Source: Stenocarpella maydis (lineage: Eukaryota > Ascomycota > Sordariomycetes > Diaporthales > Diaporthaceae). Taken from it: a stretch of DNA of 64,000 nucleotides. The stretch's first letter is position 1. Every line of letters begins with the position of its first letter. The position numbers and the translations under genes are program-made. Positions 42,102-56,737 of the stretch are shown piece by piece. The stretch spans positions 124,001-188,000 of the forward strand of contig NQMI01000045.1 of the NCBI GenBank assembly GCA_002270565.1, in the 5' to 3' direction. The notes beneath the pieces are model-generated. The model was given only the letters and a program-made list of their open reading frames with translations. It did not search any database and was not told the origin of the DNA.

Positions 42102-45100
42102 GACGTCTCTCGGTTTTCTCTCCATCGAGTAGTCCATCAACATACTGTGGTCTCTATCCTTCTTCCTCTACCTGGAACATCCCGTCCTGCCATGCCATGC
42201 CATCTTGCATCCATACATCTACATCTACTATACGGTATACTCCGCTTGTACCAGTGCGCACGCATGGTCCGCGTACTCCAACATATCCTCATCATCCTCA
42301 TCCTGTCCTTTTCCCACCCTGAACTGAACCGAACTTAGCTGCAACCACTATTCCCAGTCAAGACGCCTCAATCTCGTTGTGCCTGACTGCATGTCCACCA
42401 TCCGACCACCCAACCCAATGCAGTGCATTTCTGCAGTCCTCATTCCCAACCGGGCCCCCCGCCAAGAGGACATCTCGTTTTCACGGCCGTCCACGGCTGC
42501 CAGGGCTGCCAGGGCTGCCGGGGCTCGCGGCCTCCTCATCGGTCGCCCGTTTTTCTCGCCCACATGCCTGCCTCGCTACATCCTGTGCAGTCCGTACTGC
42601 TACGGTAGCGTAGGATCCTCACGCACCTAATCGACCATCAGCTCCCAAACCGTCAAACTACCCATCTCTTTGGCCCCCCTCCGATGGAACATTGCTTCTC
42701 AAAAGGGGTCATGTGCGTGCGACAATATGCAGTCTTACCACATCCTCGCTATAGTCTGGCCTATAATCACCGCGGCCGCTATATTAGTCCTACATGACGA
42801 TAGCCACATCATGCACGGACAGCAAAGGTACAAACAGCAGCACAGCGCGGTCCCTTCCCGTCCTCTTACCGTCGACCCGCCGGCTCATCACCACAAGGCA
42901 CCGTGTCCAACGAGACCACCGCGGCTATTTGGCGCAACTTAATTAGGCTTTTGCCAGCTAGAATTCCACATCGGTCGGTGTTGCTCTTCGACCACTCACG
43001 GCCAGCCATTGCCATTGCCCGCTTTCACATCCCAGGGGCTTGGATCCGAAAACAAGCCCGCCCGCGCAGAGAACCAATTTCTCACGCCACGGCTGCCCAA
43101 GCCTCGCCGGGTACTCCTTGCAGAAACCCGACCTGCAGCTGATGAGTGCATGACTCCAGTCTCCAAGTCTCCAGCAACTTGTCCCAGGAACAAGTCTGCC
43201 ATGCGCCCAATTCTCCGCTCGAACCGGATGTTCTCCGGCTGCGTTTCCCTGGGGGTTCCTGGCCGCCTAGCGCCGGCATGGACGGGGGTTTGATTTCTCT
43301 CATGAAATGCCATCTGCGGGTCAACGCCGGTAGTGGATGCGACCCCATCTGTCATTCGCCATGTTGCATGTCGCATGTTGCATGCCGGCTGATAGAACTT
43401 TGTGCCGACCCCGTCCGGGCTGCGGGTGCCAAACTACATAGTACAGTACACTCCGTTTTGACTTATGCAAGGACCAGAACCCACATCTCCCCGAAAGCCC
43501 GCTGCGGCCACACACGCGGCCACGACGCCCATACACGGCATCGTGTACGTACAGTACCTGGTCCAGTTGGGAGGGTCTGGACTGCAGGCAAACTCGGCCC
43601 TTCGAAGCCTGCCAATCCTTCTCGAACTCAATGTACCAGCCAACCCTGGTCTATACGCTGGCAACGTCCAGCACCAGGGGCTGGCATCTCTTGCCGAACA
43701 AGCGACCTTGCTCTTTCAGACTGTCTCGCCTCTTGACGCCGGCGCTGATACATCATACATCAGCCGAGTCAAACAAGAAAAGAAAAAAAGCCCGCCCATC
43801 ATGTGAACAGTGACCATGTCTCCACACCTCGCTAATCTCCCAACAACCATCTCATATCGGCTAGGGCGATAGTCTATCCCCGGAGATTACTTGAACCAGA
43901 GCTGGTGGCATAGCAGGTAAGCCCGGATCAGGCCAACATCGCGAAACTCAAAATTCCTGTCTGAAAGAACCCGTTCTCTAATAATAAAGCGACACAGGAA
44001 GCTTCCTTCGCATGCGACGCTCCAACTCGGCCTCCATATCAACGTCCCAACTGCTTGGTCAAATTGGGATCGCCAAGGCGGTCCTCGGCATGAACAGTTG
44101 GTCACCACGGAGCCGGCGTGCGCAGCACTCCGTGCAGGCTATTACCCTGTCGCCGAGTAATTGATCAAACCGCACACGCGGGCCGTCCCCGTCCAGCTTT
44201 AAGCCTTAGCGGGCTTCTGGCAACGACAGCAAGATCCTTGGGATCCGGTCTCCACTCGGCGTTCACTACCAGCAGTGTACGACAGCCGGAGACGCGGGGG
44301 CTAGCCTGTCCTCGTCAGTTATGGATGGTTGCCCGTCATCCCAACAGCCATGTATCGGAGCGGGGCGTGATCATCGACCGTCCGGTACTTGTCAAGGCTG
44401 CTTCGGCCGGTTGGCAGGACGACTGAAGGTCCAACGTGGGCATCAAAGGCGGGCTGTGCGGGACGATGAGGTGCAGCTATGGCTTGCAGCACGTAAAACA
44501 TGGGTTGGTGCATGCCACTGGAGCACAGAACTACCTCCATTGGAGAAGAGCGAGATGACGGGACCCGTTCTCGTTGCTCAGAAGGTGAACCGTGTGCCCA
44601 CGGAAAACTGGCTATACATAGTAATAGCCCTTTTAATATCAGCCTTTCACTAAACATTCACGAGTTACATGGCCGTGCGAGCTCACGCACCAATCGAGCA
44701 GCGCGTGTGCCCATCTTACCGAGATGCAGATGAGCAACTGATCAGGATACGCTCCGTGCCTTGCCCAGAATGTGCTCGTGCCACCTGTTCATCTCTGGAC
44801 TCGGGACCTTGCCTGCGTGCATCCGGTCTGCCTCGGCCGCATCCAGAAGCCTCAAGATTTTGTGACGGGATGGGAATGACACCCCTGGCTGGTTCTCCAT
44901 GCGAGTAAGGCGATGTTGACAACGTGATGCCGATCGGCAACCCGCATGGTTCCCGGGCGGCTTCAAGCATCGCGCCGATGCTTCTTCAAGTAAGTACAGT
45001 CGGGGACTGGCGGCTGGGTGATATTATCACCCACCAAAGAAATCCTCACAGTTATTGCTTGTGGTTATGAGCACTGTATAATACGATACATTGTGAAGCG

Positions 45101-46490
45101 AGCCTGGACTGGATGGGGCCTAGACTCACACACAAACTGAGGGACCTGGACCTTTGTCCCCTGCCCTGTGTTGCCTGGACCTGGGGGAAGGTCTGCAAGG
45201 ATGGACATGCAACAACAAGCTTTAATTCGGACTGGTCTGCAGCACAAAGCGCCGCTTTGGCATGGTCTCGGGTGGCTTGACGCCTCGCACGACTTCATGA
45301 AAGCTTCGGTATGAACACGCCGTCAGAACTCGCTACCATGCTGCTGCGTCCAGGCACTGTGCGGCTAGCCATGGACGATATTTCCGTCACGAAGATGGTG
45401 GAGGAACTAGTACATAACTTGAGGGTAACCTCATCAAACTGAAATGGGCAATATTTGATTTCTATTTCGAGAGTGCGCTCGATACAATCGCACTCTGCTC
45501 ACCGGGAGGCCAACCACACCGGAGGCGACCCCCGTGGATGCCCCAACATGTAAGGCACGAGGTTTATCATGAGGTGATCATCGCTCTGCTTGGGTAAAGA
45601 CGGCGGCTACACCCAGATAGGGCGGGTTGGATGAGATGAGCTGCATGCAGCTGCTCAGCTCGGGCTATCGCCTTGATGACAAGGGATCCCAACGCACGCC
45701 TCGAGCAGACCGGTCGAATAGTGGGTGGCACCTGGTGCTACAGGCCATAAGCATCAATGAGGTTATCGTGAGCTGAAAGCTCTTGTGTTTTGGAGCTCGA
45801 AGGGCTTCAAACTGCCCGACTTGTCCCGCTGCAGATGTTGGTAGATATCCGCAGACGGCTGGGCCCGGTGAAGATACGGAACCAAGGCCCGCCTCCCGTG
45901 TCAATACAATCAGCCGCCGGTTGCGCTGCGGCAACGTGGAGGCTTCAACTCCGCAATCCCGCCCCGCGTCTCCAGAGGTTGGTGAGACTGCTGGGCTGCA
46001 TATAAAATCCAGACTCCGCGTTCGCGAACAAAACCTGGTACCCGGAACCTGTAAAGCCTTGGTCTGAACAGCTATCAGCAACGACGTCTCCAGACCAGAG
46101 AGGTAATCCTGGCCTAGTTTCCAGCAGGCACCCTGAAGTTTACACCGTCGCCGGGAACACACCACCAAGGTGCCACTTCATCGTTGAGGGTCAGGTTCAG
46201 CAGTGCAAGTCGGGTGCTTAACCGGCTTGATCGATCTGACGAAGAGCACGGGACCGAGGTACAAAGGGGCCAGGTTGCATCTTCTCCCAAGACCTCTCAC
46301 CAGGCCACCAATCTATTGTGACACGGCGTCAGACTGACATCTGCCGTGGACCCTCTCACGGCCTCTGAGCAGCTGCGGCGACACTGGCGCGGCCACGGAC
46401 ACTGGAACCATCGTCTCGTGACAGGGCTCGCCCAGACTCCGACGGTCAAGCGCCCCGGATCAGTGCAACATTCGCAGTGTGCGAAACAAG

Positions 46491-47599
46491 ATGGCAGGCG
46501 GAAACCTTCAGGAATGGACGGTTGAGGAACCATACCTCAACATCCACTGCAAGCTCGGCGAGGGCCCGTACTATGAGAAGGCAACCAACACCTTGCGGTG
46601 GGTCGACATCCCCAACTACAGAGTGCACACTGTATCTCTTTCCGAGGGGCCAGGCTCGCTCAAGACCATCCAGCTGGACACGCCCGTTAGTGTCACGGCG
46701 GATGTGGAGGGCTCCGACCCCCAGGACCAGATACTCGTCGGCATCAAGTACGGCCTGGCCCTGCTGGACCGTAAGACGGGCAAATACGAGTACATTGCCA
46801 AGTACTCCGCAGCCGACGGGCAGGAAAACGAGCGTCTGAGGAGCAATGATGGCGCGGTCGACCCCCACGGTCGCTTCTGGATGGGCAACATGACTGATTT
46901 TGACAAGGGGGAATTCAAGACTGAAGGCAAGTCACCATTATGCGGACCAATCCCCCCAAACTTTAATTTATATGCCTTGGACCCGGGGAGACGCGTGCAC
47001 AGACGGCCCGGCACTCACAGCAAGCCACGAAGCCGTGCGCGCCGAGACGTGGTGGTCGCAGCCAGTCCGCCACCGAGAGCCCCTCAGGCTGACTCTGAAC
47101 AGGAGGCCTTTACCTCTTCGACGGGAGGAAGAAGCCATCGCAGGCCAAGAAGATTGTGTCGGACCTCATGATCCCGAACAGCATCAGCTGGTCTCCCGAT
47201 AACAAAACGCTGTACTACACCGACTCCAACGAGCGGAAAGTCTATGCTTATGATTATGACGCGACCGATGGCAGCGTGTCGGGCCACCGCGTCTTCTACT
47301 CACACGAGGGCCCAGGCGGGCCCGATGGACACCGCGTGGACAAGGACGGCAACATATGGCACACGGTGTATGGCGAGAGCCGGGTCGTGAAGATCTCACC
47401 CGAGGGCAAGGTCATCGGCCAGGTCAACCTGCCGACGAGGAACATCACGTGCTGCGAGTTCGTTGGCACGCAGCTCTACATCACGACTGCAAACGACGAC
47501 GAGGGCGAGGGCAGGAGCAAGGAGCTAGGAGGCGCTCTCTTCAGGGTGGACGTCGGGACGACGGGCCTCGAGCCGTCCAAGTTCAGGCTCGGCGCCTGA
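46491..47599 (+). CDS. SMP-30/gluconolactonase-family protein
   Basis: Six-bladed beta-propeller lactonase family (SMP-30/regucalcin/gluconolactonase). Two exons, 46491-46926 and 47103-47599, give 310 aa. The 176-nt intron has a GC donor in the context GAAG|GCAAGT; removing it rejoins FKTEGGLYLFDG. Metal-site regions are visible: KLGEGPYY (Glu), RSNDGAVDPHGRFWMGNM, IPNSISWSPDNKTLYYTDS (Asn) and GGPDGHRVDKDGNIWHTVYGE (Asp). There is no signal peptide, so it is probably cytosolic. The start at 46491 (AAGATGGCAG) is preferred over a frame extension four codons earlier. Substrate is not predictable: fungal members include gluconolactonases and other sugar lactonases. It is isolated, with about 10 kb and 3.6 kb of gene-free DNA on its sides. 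Confidence 0.92.
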
Positions 47600-50500
47600 T
47601 GTGCCTGGCCCGAGGCAGCCTGTTATGGGGAGCCCATGCCCTGTCTAGCAGAAGCAAGCGTCCATGCAGGCTGGGCGGCTCTATTCGCGTGGCGACTGGG
47701 TTGATGATGTTCATTATAGCCAAGACTGATGATACTGGAATCCCAACCACTTTTCAAGCCGGTGAGACCATGGCTATATGTTTCTGCCAACCTGGATGAT
47801 TGTCAAGCATTCATGCATTTTGGGCATTCGTACATCGAGGCTTGGGCTACAAAAGAAAAACATACCGAAAATCATCAGTGATAGGATGAGAAGTGCGGTT
47901 TGCGGCCACTCGATTCAATGCGAGGGTGTTGCTGTCTGGAGAGATGGTCACGGCACCATGACGAACGATGATGCTGCGCGTCACTGGCAGCATGCGACAG
48001 GACCACCACTGGTACCCAGAACCAAGCAAAGCCCTCGACTCAACGACGCTTCTTTGGCCACTACACGCACCGCGTCCAGAATGGTGTAGTCGCTTTGCGG
48101 GCAGGTCTTCTAATTCAATCATTACAGCACAGAAACACGATCGCCTATTGTGAACCACCCCCCGGGGGGAAAATACTGCCGCTACTGCTGCCGCTCTTTC
48201 GCAAGCAGATGAGTACATATGGTGCCGATGGGCTTGGCTCATGGGCCTGGTTTCTGGCCGTGTCTGAGAGGGATGTGATGGATCCTGCCAGGACCTCAGG
48301 GGCCGGGCCGGCTGCCATGAGCAGTAAAAAAGAGGGAAACAGCGTCTCTTTCGCTCCATAGACCGCTGATGGCCTCGTCGGCGGCTGCGGCACCACTCAG
48401 CATCTGCGGGGCCTCATGGTTGTGTGTACAATCCGGGCGGCCACACTACCTCGACAGGCAAAACCCCCCACAGCCGTCTCGACGAGCCCTTGGGTCGAGC
48501 CCTTGGGTCGAGCCTCAACAACTGCGCCTGGGAGGGGAAGGAGTTGGCTTGTGCCTCCAGGCGAGCCACCAGAGCCTTGTGGCCCGGATTGGGCTGACTG
48601 AGGCGGTGTTGCTGACAAGACGGACCAGTACAGGTTCTGCCAGCAAGCGGCGGCCACACCGGGTGAGCATTTCAGATGGAGGCAAGGTCCGGCCCATTCT
48701 TGCGACGAGTGAACTCATGCCGCCACACCCAGTGATCCACTCGCATTGCAGAGGCGAATGTCGATCTGGGCGACCCGGGCGGCGGTTGAAGATCGACCGA
48801 CCAGACCGGGGCCAGCAGGGCCAGAGGCGAGACGCGATCGACCTCCCAGAAGTTCATCGAGAAGCTCAGTTTGAGGCATCGTAGGATTTCAAGGAGATCG
48901 AAATGAGGCCTTGGCCCACTCTTCCAGCGAGCACCGGCATAAGCTCATGAGATGGCCATGTAGACTCCAACGCATTTTCGAAGGCCCGGGCATGATCGGC
49001 ACTACTGCAAGGACGATCATTAGTGCGCAAGAGAGTTCGACGAGATCCGCACGACGACGTCGACTATGTGACCGGCTTTGGACTCCGGTAACGAGGGACA
49101 TCCCAGCCGCAGAAGCGTCAAAGCCGCTGCAGCGGGAAAACATGGGCCAGAAGTACTAGCCGGCGATGTGGTCGTTGTTGTGCCCTCGGCACGCTAGAAC
49201 CAAGCGCCGACAAGAGAGAAACCCCCCATGGGAAGTGCCCGAGATATTCTTGCAGAGAGGTCAGGGTTGCAGAACTCCAGTGATGTCTCGCCCAACAGCA
49301 GCAGCCCACGGCTTCCAGGCGGGTCCGCGGTTCATCCCCTCGACACGACCGCCGCCTGGTGAGGCAACATCTATGCGTACCTGGCCATCATCTCCCGGAC
49401 GGCCCCGACCAGAAGCGGCCCGAACAACCGGCCCCGACCAGAAGCGGCCCGAACAACCAGCCCCTCTCCTCCTCCCTCGTGGTAGGAGTCCTCGCGATTC
49501 ACCACCACCTGAAACGGCACACCAACACCCCATGCCGTGGGACCTGTCACTTGCCCAGGCCCCTCCCAGCCCTACAGCATATCATATGGCACCTCAGCCC
49601 GCAGCCCCGCCCACCCGCCTTTCTGCCCCGTCATCTGATCGGCAGGTGGCTCGTCTAGTTGCGGCTGTCGGTGCCTCGCCTGGCCGAAGCAAACATGACT
49701 GTGCTGAGCCTTTGGTAAATAAATCACCGGGCGTGATCTAGAAGTGTTCACCGGAGGCGAAGAAGGTGGACGAGACCCAAGAGTGAGAAGGGGGGGGGGC
49801 AAAGTCGTCACGAGAATGCTGCTGGGTCACCATCACCAGGCAAAGGCGAACCTGTGTCTCAGAGGCGTCCCAGGATGGAATACCGGACAGAGCCGCGTCA
49901 TACGACAACTCGCAGTGCTGCAGTAGAAAATCTATCACATATGACATCGTGACGGTAAAGAGGCTGTGGAGTATGCGCGATGGCTGTCGTGCCTGCCCGC
50001 GTCCTTCATGCACTCAACAGATAGACTCGCCTCGTAGATAAACTCCCGACCGGATCGGGCCCCTTTGCGTATACATGTACCTGTTCGTGCGCGTCCGTGT
50101 ACGGCACGACAACCCACGGGATTCAGACAGAGGCCTATGCATGCGGGCGCACACAGACTATCCCCGCCTCTCTTCCTCTGGTCAGGTATCTTTCCCGCCA
50201 TTGTTGAATCCGGGGAGCCACTACATGTGGCCTCAAACCACACGCAGAGGAGTGGGTGCATCCATTTTCCTCTGGTACAACATGGAGGCAACCACAGGGT
50301 CAGACGACAACCTTGGCCCCCCCCCCCCGGGCAGCTGGCACGTCTCACATATATCAGAAAGGGAGAAAAGGAAAGGCTCATCACCATGATTCCAGGGAAC
50401 CCCGGGCTGTCAACACGTACGTGTATCATCACAAACCATCGAAACACTCCGCATCCCTTCAACTGCCACGAGGTCGATTAAGCACCACGCTAAGGGCGAA

Positions 50501-51235
50501 GCCCAATGAGAAACCGCTGCCAGTTCCGACATTTAGCCCAATCTTGAGCGACCCCGAAGAGGTTATCGTGGGAGAAGCAGTACCGTCAGATATTTATGCT
50601 ATACCATTGCTATGTTATCTGCCCTATAATTATAGGAGGTGAGCACCTTGTCTCGGCTGTACTGAAGTACCGGCAGGGGTAAATCTGGGGGAAAGAAAGC
50701 TGGTGCTCCGTGGCAGTCAAAAGGATGCTGTCGCTCGCACAACTCTCCCGCGCCAGTGGCCCACTCTTCCCCTACCGCGCGCCTATTTCTAATTCATAGT
50801 AAGGTTAGAGAAGAGAAAATGAGAGGCAGAAGCTGCCAATCTATCTGCTACTCTCAACGGCCGCACCATATATACTGGAGACGTCTCGCCCCCTCAGGCG
50901 ACGCGGGAAGCGGAAAGCTTGCACCCCTTTCGTGCCGAATGTCACCTATGGTCGACCCGTCGGTAGTAATCACGAGGGGTTTGTACCTGGATGATACTTT
51001 GGACGCATTTGACAGGGGAGATGATGAAACTTCCAGCGAAGTTCCCGGGGTACCACGCACTTGGGTGACAACTCAGCGAGAGAAAGCTTGTGGGGGTTCC
51101 TTGCTGTGGTTTGACGCATGGGGCGAGCTGGGACGCGACTGCATCGCGCATCCGTTGACACGGGGGAAGCCATATTGTGCACTGATACTTGGTAGTGGGC
51201 AGCAAAAATGGCGCAGTTACATCATAACTGGGGTC
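47600..51235. other. Gene-free region between SMP-30 and NTM1
   Basis: 3.6 kb with no supported gene. Frames of up to 191 codons are Pro/Arg-rich and without motifs. A perfect 29-bp duplication lies at 49401-49458. G or C homopolymers occur at 49789-49799 and 50317-50328. Confidence 0.5.
49401..49458. repeat. Perfect tandem duplication of 29 bp
   Basis: The unit starting GGCCCCGACCAGAAGCGG occurs at 49401-49429 and again at 49430-49458 without mismatch. A unit not divisible by three, in non-coding DNA, suggests recent slippage. Confidence 0.9.
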
Positions 51236-52389
<1,154 letters not shown>

Positions 52390-53425
52390 GTCGATTGGAC
52401 GTGGTGGACTGGTTGGTGTGCGGCGAGGCTGCGTGCAGAGAGGCACCCGAATGGCGAGGGTGTTGGGATTTTTTCAGAGGGTTGCGCTCAGCCCCTATGG
52501 AGGCGCGGGTTTGCTTGGATCAAAGGCTCGGGCCTGGATTGGCCGGGCGCGGACTCCCACTGCGATGGTTATATGATTCCCAAAAAACCTTGTCCACACA
52601 CAGACGGTCGAGAGTGGCACCGCTCACGTAGTATGTGGCAATGCAGCAATGTAGCATCCGGGGACGTGGCATGGGATTCGTCAATGCAGGTAACGAACCA
52701 TGGTCGAGATGCACCTTGTGCGCCAGTCTCGTGTGTCGTGCACGCCGTTCCGTTTCTCACGTCCATCTTTCTTCCATTTCCTTTCGATTTTATTTCAATT
52801 TGCTTTTGTTTCATCTTGTTTTTATATGCCAGGGCGAGGGTGAAGGTTTCCGAGTCACTCAATGTCACCCGCAGGAATGAGCAATCTTGCTTGGCCACAC
52901 ACAAGCCTCTGCTGCGTGGGCACGCACGCAAGGCTGGCTGGCACTGCAGCGAAGCAGCTTCCGCTTTGCAACTGACGAAACAACCAAGGCACGAGCAGGA
53001 AGACATGCAGCTACCATATAAATGAAATCTCCCGTCTCCATGATATGACGTTTGCCAGGTGACAAGACTACGTCGTACTTTTACGGCTATTCAGAATGAT
53101 ATATGATGCAGCAGGATATTTCAATTTTTATTTTATTTTTGATGTTATCCGATATTATTATACAAAATCAACCGTGTTCCTGTCAAGCAGTCCTTTGCAG
53201 TTATCCTGTCCCCTGCCTAGGTATGCTTCAGATGATACTTCCCCCGTTTTGTTTGCCCTGCTGTGCTCTCCCGGAAATAGGTGCGCCAACACTTGATCCC
53301 GGACTCGCCAAAAGGCGGATGTCTTGTCCTCAGAAACAACCCAGCATCAACATGCCAAGAGGAACAGAGCAAGCACAAAAGGGCCTGCCTGGCAAAAATT
53401 CCCGGTAAGCCTGTGACGCCAATGA
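52390..53425. other. NTM1 promoter and LMBR1 3' region
   Basis: About 1 kb between two minus-strand genes. T-rich stretches at 52740-52830 and 53110-53165; no gene seen. Confidence 0.5.
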
Positions 53426-55667
53426 TTACAGCCTGATCCGTCCGTCGTTGCCAACCCCGAACCAGCGCCGTATATCTGTATTATTATTATTGTTGTTGTT
53501 GTTGTTGTTGTTGTTGCTATTATTGTTATTGCCCGACCCAGATGCATGCCGCCCCTCGTCGTCATCCCCGCCCATCATCCACTTGGGTTTCTTGACGATC
53601 TCCTGGAACCAACTCGGAGTGTCCATCGTGTCGACCGTGTTTTTGATGCGCGTCCCGAGCTGTGAAAAGAAGTTATCGTCCTCATCCTCGTCAGGCGCCG
53701 GCCTCGCCTGCTGTCTCTGCCCGGTCCGCCTCGAGCTCGCGGCTGTGGTAGGGGACTCCACCCTGCCAATGTTGGGCGACGTTCCCAGTGGTGTTGTTGG
53801 GCCACCAGGCCGGCGTGATGGCCCAGGTATGGAGCGCACGGGCGTGGCCCTCGTGGCTGCACCACCGTTCCCATTCCCTCCCGGCCCTGCGACGTCCCTT
53901 GACCTGCCGATCGAAGTTCCGTTGAGCTCTCGCTCGATAAGGTCGCGGCCTTCCCGCCATGATCCGGTACCGTAGCCAATCTCATTCTCATCATCGTCGT
54001 CTTCGATGATGTCGGCGAGACCGATTGTGCGCTTCACCTTGCCGTAGAGACCAAACAAGCTCGCTCCCACCGGCAGAAGGATAAATAGCGGAAACAAACG
54101 GTTGAACCAGCTACCCAGGGCTGTCAGGTCGATGAGGCGCCCGAGAAAGTCATAGAATCGCGTCTTTTGGTAGACGTCCTTGGACAGGAAAGTGATGAAG
54201 TTATATGACAGCGGGACACTAAGGCGGGCAACGTAGGATGAGTACCACAGGGCTGACTCATGGGAGGTGTTCCGATAAACCAGCGCGCGGCCACGCCACA
54301 CCTTGACCTCGGTGATGGAGATCAAGGCGGCAGCGCACATGTAAGAGATCCAAAGCGCTGCGATCATTTGACCAGCAAATCCAACCTGTCCCTTATCACC
54401 AGTCCAGTGGTGAACCACGGTCAAGCGAATGATTGACAGGTTGGCGAGGGCAGATGGCCCGAACTTGACAATCTCGGACCACACGATGAAAATGGACGCC
54501 ACGGCCAGTAGTCCGCCAAAGAAGAGCCTTAGGTGGGGCATGATGTGGAAATGGAGCACATGTCTCGTGTAGGGAGTGAGGATCGACATGCGCTCCCACC
54601 ACGAAGCATGCGGCGCTGTGCCTCCGAACTCGAGCTTCTTTGAGGCACCAGAGTCCAGAATTGCCTGGGTTTCTGCAGCGCTGCGGAGCAAACGGTTCCA
54701 CTCGTTGGCGTATCGCGAGCGGGCGTGCCTCGCGCGTGTGAGCTCGCGTGTGAGCTCGGCCATGTATTTTTCCGTGACGACGGTGGGGACACGCCTCGCA
54801 TCGCCAGAGCCGACGGCGGATGTCACCCTTGGCTGCTCCTCGGGAAGGTTGGTGGAATCCATAAGCTCCTCGATCCAGTCTTGAAAGTCAACGGCAGACC
54901 CGGTCTTGCGGCGGCACAACTCGGCCACCTGTATCTCGAGATCCTCGAGGTTCATCTCGGCCTCCTCCAGCTGTTCATAGAGCCTGGGCGCGGTGGACTG
55001 CAGCTGGCGCAGCTGTCCACTGATGCTGAAGCTACGGATGAGGCGTCGAGGGATGCTGACGAGGCCGTGACCCATCAGGTAGATAGCCAGGACCAAGCCC
55101 CAGCAGTATGCTAGAGCCATGACCGGGCTCTTGAGAGAATCGAGGTGTATGCCGTACGAGGTAAAGACGTATATCAAGGCTATTATACCGAACCCGAAAA
55201 GCATGGCATAATATTGGGCGTTGGACCGCAGCGAGTACATCAGCTTCCCCTTCGGATCGCGGTATCCGGCATCGGAATATTCGGCGAGGACGGGAAGAAT
55301 GAACCTGGACCAAGTTTTAGTAACGGGCCAAGCAGAAATTCTGGGGAGTTCATGAGGACTACCATGTGAGGGTAAAGGTGAGCCAGTAGGCAATGCGCCA
55401 GCAGGTCTGTATGACCCGCTGTGGCAGCCATATGCCCCTTGTGTTCTCATCGTCGGTCCTGGCGCTCGAGGCCAGATCTATGGGGACGAGAAGGACGATG
55501 CATGCTGGCAGCCATAGTGCGAAGAATACAGTGACGAGGACAAATGCGGGCGTGGTCCGTAGGGGTAGGTAGTGGCGGAGTATCAGGAGGGTGATGGCAG
55601 AGAAGACGAGCAGTGCGATCAGAGAGAAGACCTCGGATCCGACGGGGGAGGCTGAGCTGGCTATCAT
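53426..55667 (-). CDS. LMBR1-family multi-pass membrane protein
   Basis: Two exons, 55667-55363 and 55304-53426, give 727 aa. The 58-nt intron rejoins AYWLTFTLTW|FILPVLAEYSDAGY, a hallmark of LMBR1-domain proteins (the LMBRD2-like branch). About nine hydrophobic segments can be seen, four before and five after a central cytoplasmic coiled coil (LRQLQSTAPRLYEQLEEAEM...). The C-terminal 190 residues are disordered. They include an acidic EDDDDENE, Pro/Arg/Thr-rich parts, and a run of about 18 Asn (broken by one Ser) encoded by a (AAT/AAC)n microsatellite, ending IRRWFGVGNDGRIRL. Function of fungal members is unknown. Relatives act as lysosomal or ER membrane transport or receptor proteins. The ATG at 55667 is the last one before the first membrane segment and gives the typical N-terminus. 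Confidence 0.9.
53479..53531. repeat. Trinucleotide repeat (TTA/TTG)n coding poly-Asn
   Basis: Lies inside the LMBR1-family gene. On the minus strand it reads as AAT and AAC codons for a run of Asn. Length is likely to vary between strains. Confidence 0.95.
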
Positions 55668-56737
55668 CGTGAGGATGCGAGGCCGAGGGGTTTGGAAGGT
55701 TCCATCAGGTTGATGGCCAGGATGCTCGAACTCTTGGGGATCGGAGGGAAAGGGCGGGATATGGTAATGTTGGATAGGGCCAGGGCGTCGCAAATTGAGG
55801 ATGGAGATGTTTTGATTTGCGATGACGTTGGCGGTGCCTGGTCTGGGGCTTCGAGCGAGATTATGTCAGGGCAGTGGGAGAGCGTTCTGCCTGGCAGCCC
55901 TGGCTGGACTGGGTGCCATTTTTAGAAAGATGACTGCCCCTAGTGTACCGAAGTACGGAGTACTTGCTCCCAGCTCCTCAGCTCCCAGGGGCCCGGGTCT
56001 ATAGTACCGAGTATTAATACCTCCCCGTACACTACTCCCTCCCTGCCGGCAACGCAACCACATCAGCAGCCAGACAGAGACCGAACACGGCTGCACACGG
56101 ATGACATGGTCGGTCAACCAGCAGATTCTTTATGCTGAGCCCGGTGGCGGCGGGCGACGGGCGGGTTCGTCAAGGATTCCGCCCGCGGTGTTTCTCTCGC
56201 CCCAAAGGAAAGCTGTCGCATGCCACAAGTCATTTAGTACTAGGTAAGTAAGTAAGTATACGGAGTATAAGGTGGGACCACTGCGAGCAACCTTGACCTG
56301 CATGGCCCAAAAAGTTGCCTATCACGGCCATCGCCCACACCCAGCAACCTGCTTAGGTCCTGCGGGCGAGCAGATGCACGGCATGTTCTTGTCCTCCGCA
56401 GCATTCCGCTCGGCCGTGGACTGTGGATGATCTCGGCAACCATCCGGGTATACCGCTGCAGCTTTGGTCACGATCATCACTGCATCAACCATGCACGATA
56501 CGGGTTTGAGGGGACAAAAGAAATGCAGAGTCACTCCGCGAATTGTTAGTACCATGTATGTACTAGCTGGGTCAGCTGGATGCAAGTGGTGGTCGTTGTG
56601 TACCAGCAACATCTGTTCCCCACACCCGCGCTAAACCTCCCCTCAGATAGTCTATCTCGGGGTCGAGTGAGGGGTTATCGGGGGGTTGTCTTGCCTGAGG
56701 GGCTTGACCTAGGGACTGCACATCAAGCACCTACAAG
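55668..56737. promoter_or_regulatory. Divergent promoter region, LMBR1 gene and aldehyde dehydrogenase
   Basis: 1.07 kb between two divergent genes. It includes repeated TAGTACCGAGTA/GTACGGAGTA-like words at about 55953-56012 and 56268. No gene supported. Confidence 0.5.

Larger units (their letters stand above)
36631..46490. other. Long gene-free region upstream of the bZIP gene
   Basis: 9.9 kb in which I find no supportable protein gene, tRNA or rRNA. Many open frames of 60-363 codons exist on both strands, but they are low-complexity (His/Pro/Cys/Thr-rich) and lack motifs. Composition is ordinary to GC-rich, not RIP-like. Simple repeats are frequent between 40.8 and 42.1 kb. Likely contents are a long bZIP 5' leader and promoter, non-coding transcripts, or genes too divergent for me to see. 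Confidence 0.5.

Noticed and set aside
41597..42322. 241-codon plus-strand frame containing a Pro-Asp-Gly repeat
   Set aside because: The repeat comes from a non-coding minisatellite. The rest is Cys/Ser/Thr/Pro low complexity without an ordered domain.
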